Assembly: GCF_016765675.1 (NCBI RefSeq)
Contig: NZ_JAESWB010000005.1
Coordinates: forward strand, 1-64,000
DNA: 64,000 bases
DNA from: Neobacillus paridis
GTDB lineage: Bacteria > Bacillota > Bacilli > Bacillales > Cytobacillaceae
Direction: 5' to 3'
Below are positions 61,851 to 64,000 of the stretch, one piece after another. The notes under the pieces were generated by a model. That model worked only from the letters and a program-made list of their open reading frames with translations. It did not search any database and had not been told where the DNA came from. Every line of letters begins with the position of its first letter. The first letter of the stretch is position 1. The position numbers and the translations under genes were made by a program.

Positions 61851-63789
61851 GCAAATCGTCTGGAAAATGGCAAAGGTTCAATATAAAAAATATCTAATTT
61901 ACTTTCTATGCAACAGTTTTGCCGTCATGTTTTTCTTTATGTTTTCAACCGTTTATTTTAATGAACGAATAATCGAAGCGAAGAAATTAGACGGGATTCA
62001 GGATGCATTAGCTGTGCCGGCGGTTGCCCTTGTTGTCTTTACTGTATTTTTTATCAGTTATGCTCATAATGTTTTTATGAAAAGAAGGAAAAGTGAGTTT
62101 GGACTGTTCATGACACTAGGAATGTCGCATCGTGACATAAGCAAATTGTTATTGCTGGAAAATGGAGTCATCGGCCTATGTTCGATTGTTACTGGTATTA
62201 TCGGGGGTGCCATTTTTTCGAGATTATTCTTTTTGCTGTTAATGAAGAGTGTCGGTTTAGAAGAAATTCCTTTCCATTTTAATGGCAGCATGTTTTTATA
62301 CTCTATTGCTACCTTTGCCCTTGTATTCTTAGCAGCGGTAGGGAAATCTCTCTTTTTTACACTGAAAAAGGATGTCATTCAAAGTTTAAGGAGCAACAGG
62401 ACTGCCGAAACGATAAAGCTGAAAAGTCCCTTATTTGGAGGCTTTGGACTGGTAATGATGTTTGGGTCAATCCTGATGCTGTATTTTTCCTTTTCTAAAT
62501 CAAATGGAGGAGAACTGCTGCTTTGGACGATCGGAGTGTTAATAGGCTTGTATATCAGCCTTAATCAGTCCGTAAGTTTCTTAATCGAACTGGCGAAAAA
62601 AAATAAACCCTTTTATTATCGCAGGCTCTTATTACTAACGAGTCTAGATTATAAATTTAAACAACTGACCTCCATCCTGATGCTCGTGACTGTGATGATT
62701 ATGGTTACGATTATTTATACTACCTTGTTACTGACAATCTATCAATCATCGGAAAAAGACGCAATCGAAGGGAATCCTTATGATATTGCTATTGTTCAGG
62801 CAAAAACGAAAAACAATTTGTCGTCCGAAGAGATTTCTTCGATCATCAATAAACAAGACAACCCCATCAAACAACATCTTAAGATGCCAATCTTTTATTC
62901 CATTCAAACACTTCCTGGGGTAGAAGGGTATTTCACGAATGTCGTCATATCGGTGGATGATTTTAATAAGTTAACGTCTCAACAGAAGCAGCTGCAAGAG
63001 AGGGAGTATATCAATTATATAAATGAAGCTCCCGAATATGTTGGCAACAGTAATGATGATCATCAGGAACTGGCTTTTAACATTGGAAGTAAGGAACGCA
63101 CCTATCAACAAAAGGGCATGATTGCTGTAAAAAGCATCAACAATTTAAGTTATCTACATGAATTCATCATCGTAAATCAAGCTGAATTTGAGCTGCTGAA
63201 AAAGAATGCGGATGGATTTGCGGCTGAAATTCAATTATTTAATGTGGCCAACTGGAAAAACACAGCAGACGTTGTGGAGATATTGGATAAAAAGGTTAAA
63301 CACTACAGCAAAACAGCCCCGCAAATTGCTGATCGGGCTGGTATCCCTTCTCAACAGGAATTTTTTCAGATGGCTTCTAAAATCGATTCATATCAATATC
63401 ATAAAAATTCCAGTGGCATATTGTTCTGCGTAATCTCTTTTTTAAGTGTCATTTTTTTCTTTGGGACGTTCATTCTGCTTTACTTAAATCTTTTTTCTGA
63501 ACTGGATTTGGAACAAGCCAAATATCAAAAACTTTATAAAATTGGCATCACCGCCAGGGAAGTAAAAAGATTCATTTCCAATGAGTTGGCAACTCTGTTC
63601 TTCATCCCCTTGGTTCTCGGAACGACGTTAGCCTATCTATATGTTGCTATTTTGGCTACGGATGTTGGCGGGATTATGAAAAATCCGGAAATTTTGTTGC
63701 ATTTCGTTATCATTGCCAGCGGTTATCTATGCATTCAAGCGGGATATTTCTTTTATGCAAGGAGGAAGATGTGCACAAATATAATATAA
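61840..63789 (+). CDS. BceB-type ABC transporter permease
   Basis: This 649-residue FtsX-family permease has about ten membrane helices and a large extracellular domain of about 200 residues (about 300-515) between helices 7 and 8, where Bce-type transporters bind their peptide or lipid partner. N-terminal [35 protein letters not shown] is typical. The ATG at 61840 lies after GGGGGGAAG. Target peptide (bacitracin, nisin-like, or other) cannot be read from sequence. Confidence 0.93.
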   Translation: MTFKQIVWKMAKVQYKKYLIYFLCNSFAVMFFFMFSTVYFNERIIEAKKLDGIQDALAVPAVALVVFTVFFISYAHNVFMKRRKSEFGLFMTLGMSHRDISKLLLLENGVIGLCSIVTGIIGGAIFSRLFFLLLMKSVGLEEIPFHFNGSMFLYSIATFALVFLAAVGKSLFFTLKKDVIQSLRSNRTAETIKLKSPLFGGFGLVMMFGSILMLYFSFSKSNGGELLLWTIGVLIGLYISLNQSVSFLIELAKKNKPFYYRRLLLLTSLDYKFKQLTSILMLVTVMIMVTIIYTTLLLTIYQSSEKDAIEGNPYDIAIVQAKTKNNLSSEEISSIINKQDNPIKQHLKMPIFYSIQTLPGVEGYFTNVVISVDDFNKLTSQQKQLQEREYINYINEAPEYVGNSNDDHQELAFNIGSKERTYQQKGMIAVKSINNLSYLHEFIIVNQAEFELLKKNADGFAAEIQLFNVANWKNTADVVEILDKKVKHYSKTAPQIADRAGIPSQQEFFQMASKIDSYQYHKNSSGILFCVISFLSVIFFFGTFILLYLNLFSELDLEQAKYQKLYKIGITAREVKRFISNELATLFFIPLVLGTTLAYLYVAILATDVGGIMKNPEILLHFVIIASGYLCIQAGYFFYARRKMCTNII

Positions 63790-63806
63790 TGTAATATTCC
63801 GAAAAT

Positions 63807-63847
63807 GAGCGTTTAGCTGGTCGTTAGATCCTCTAAACGCTTTTTTG
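63807..63847 (+). terminator. terminator of the Bce-type operon
   Basis: GAGCGTTTAG / CTAAACGCTT with a 16-base loop is followed by TTTTTG. Confidence 0.88.
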
Positions 63848-63907
63848 AAACTTTTTATAAAATGTTTCGTAAAGAAACTAAGAAATGAAACAGGGGAGGG
63901 GAGGAGC

Positions 63908-64000
63908 ATGCGCTTTTACTCCAAAAAGGGACTTTTCATTGGCGCAATATTATGGGGAACGATCGCTTTTTTGATAGGAGCCTTTTTTGTTTTACCGGGC
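63908..64000 (+). CDS. partial membrane protein, cut by window end
   Basis: Only the first 31 codons are in the window (MRFYSKKGLFIGAILWGTIAF...). They form a start plus one membrane helix. AGGGGAGGGGAGG precedes the ATG. The K-K-G-L-F-I-G start followed by a helix is seen in small PH-domain membrane proteins of Bacillus, but the fragment is too short to decide. Confidence 0.7.
   Translation, partial: MRFYSKKGLFIGAILWGTIAFLIGAFFVLPG

Overview
The window is chromosomal DNA from an endospore-forming member of the Bacillaceae. Support for this comes from spore genes (sspN, sspO, sspP, tlp, splAB, a YjcZ peptide and four GerPA/GerPF-like proteins), from the B. subtilis-like order sspO / acnA / TlpA-like / sspN / tlp / yneP-like / plsY / yneT-like / parE / parC, and from Bacillus-type ribosome binding sites with frequent GTG and TTG starts. 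No prophage, insertion sequence, CRISPR array or rRNA operon was seen. The exact genus is not decided by the sequence.

Layout. 0-9.5 kb: tRNA-Pro(GGG), a structured tandem repeat, a K+ channel, an RraA-like protein, three tandem GerPA/PF-like genes, an SRAP (HMCES/YedK) protein, a TerC metal exporter, a divergent MocR regulator / PaiB pair, a B3/4-domain protein and a VOC protein. 9.5-15.3 kb: a nitronate monooxygenase, a PAP2 protein, an amino-acid ABC importer without its ATPase, D-serine dehydratase, YjcZ and DUF2642. 15.5-17.2 kb: a small unknown protein and splA-splB (spore DNA repair). 17.2-24.2 kb: a persulfide/thiol cluster (CoA-disulfide reductase-rhodanese, CstR, two rhodaneses, a HesB-like selenoprotein, an unknown membrane protein, a TlpA/ResA-like protein, a YyaL-like thioredoxin-domain protein) with repeated CstR-type ATACCC...GGTAT sites. 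24.2-35.0 kb: an MFS pump, an ABC-F ATPase, a GerP protein, xpt-pbuX behind a guanine riboswitch, a second nitronate monooxygenase, and kbl-tdh (threonine catabolism). 34.0-40.8 kb: selD, a SelW-like selenoprotein gene, csoR-copA-copZ (copper), Hsp20 and selA. 40.8-49.3 kb: the acnA/SASP/plsY block with an inserted orphan soluble histidine kinase. 49.5-54 kb: parE-parC. 54-59 kb: a secreted protein, then a MarR regulator with a heterodimeric ABC exporter. 59.2-63.8 kb: a BceRS-BceAB-type antimicrobial-peptide detoxification module with its 7-4-7 operator. The last gene is cut by the window end.

The most interesting result is that this Bacillaceae strain appears to decode selenocysteine. selA and selD are present, and three genes contain an in-frame UGA at a redox or metal-site position: selD itself (Sec18), a SelW-like protein (C-M-M-U) and a HesB-like protein (G-I-G-U-G-G). 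Each UGA is followed by a bacterial SECIS-like hairpin. A standard ORF caller truncates selD and misses the other two genes. selB and tRNA-Sec were not found here and must lie elsewhere if the reading is right. Other points worth a second look are the CstR operator series, a two-hairpin repeat flanking copZ, three different short tandem intergenic repeats, and the structured repeat near tRNA-Pro.
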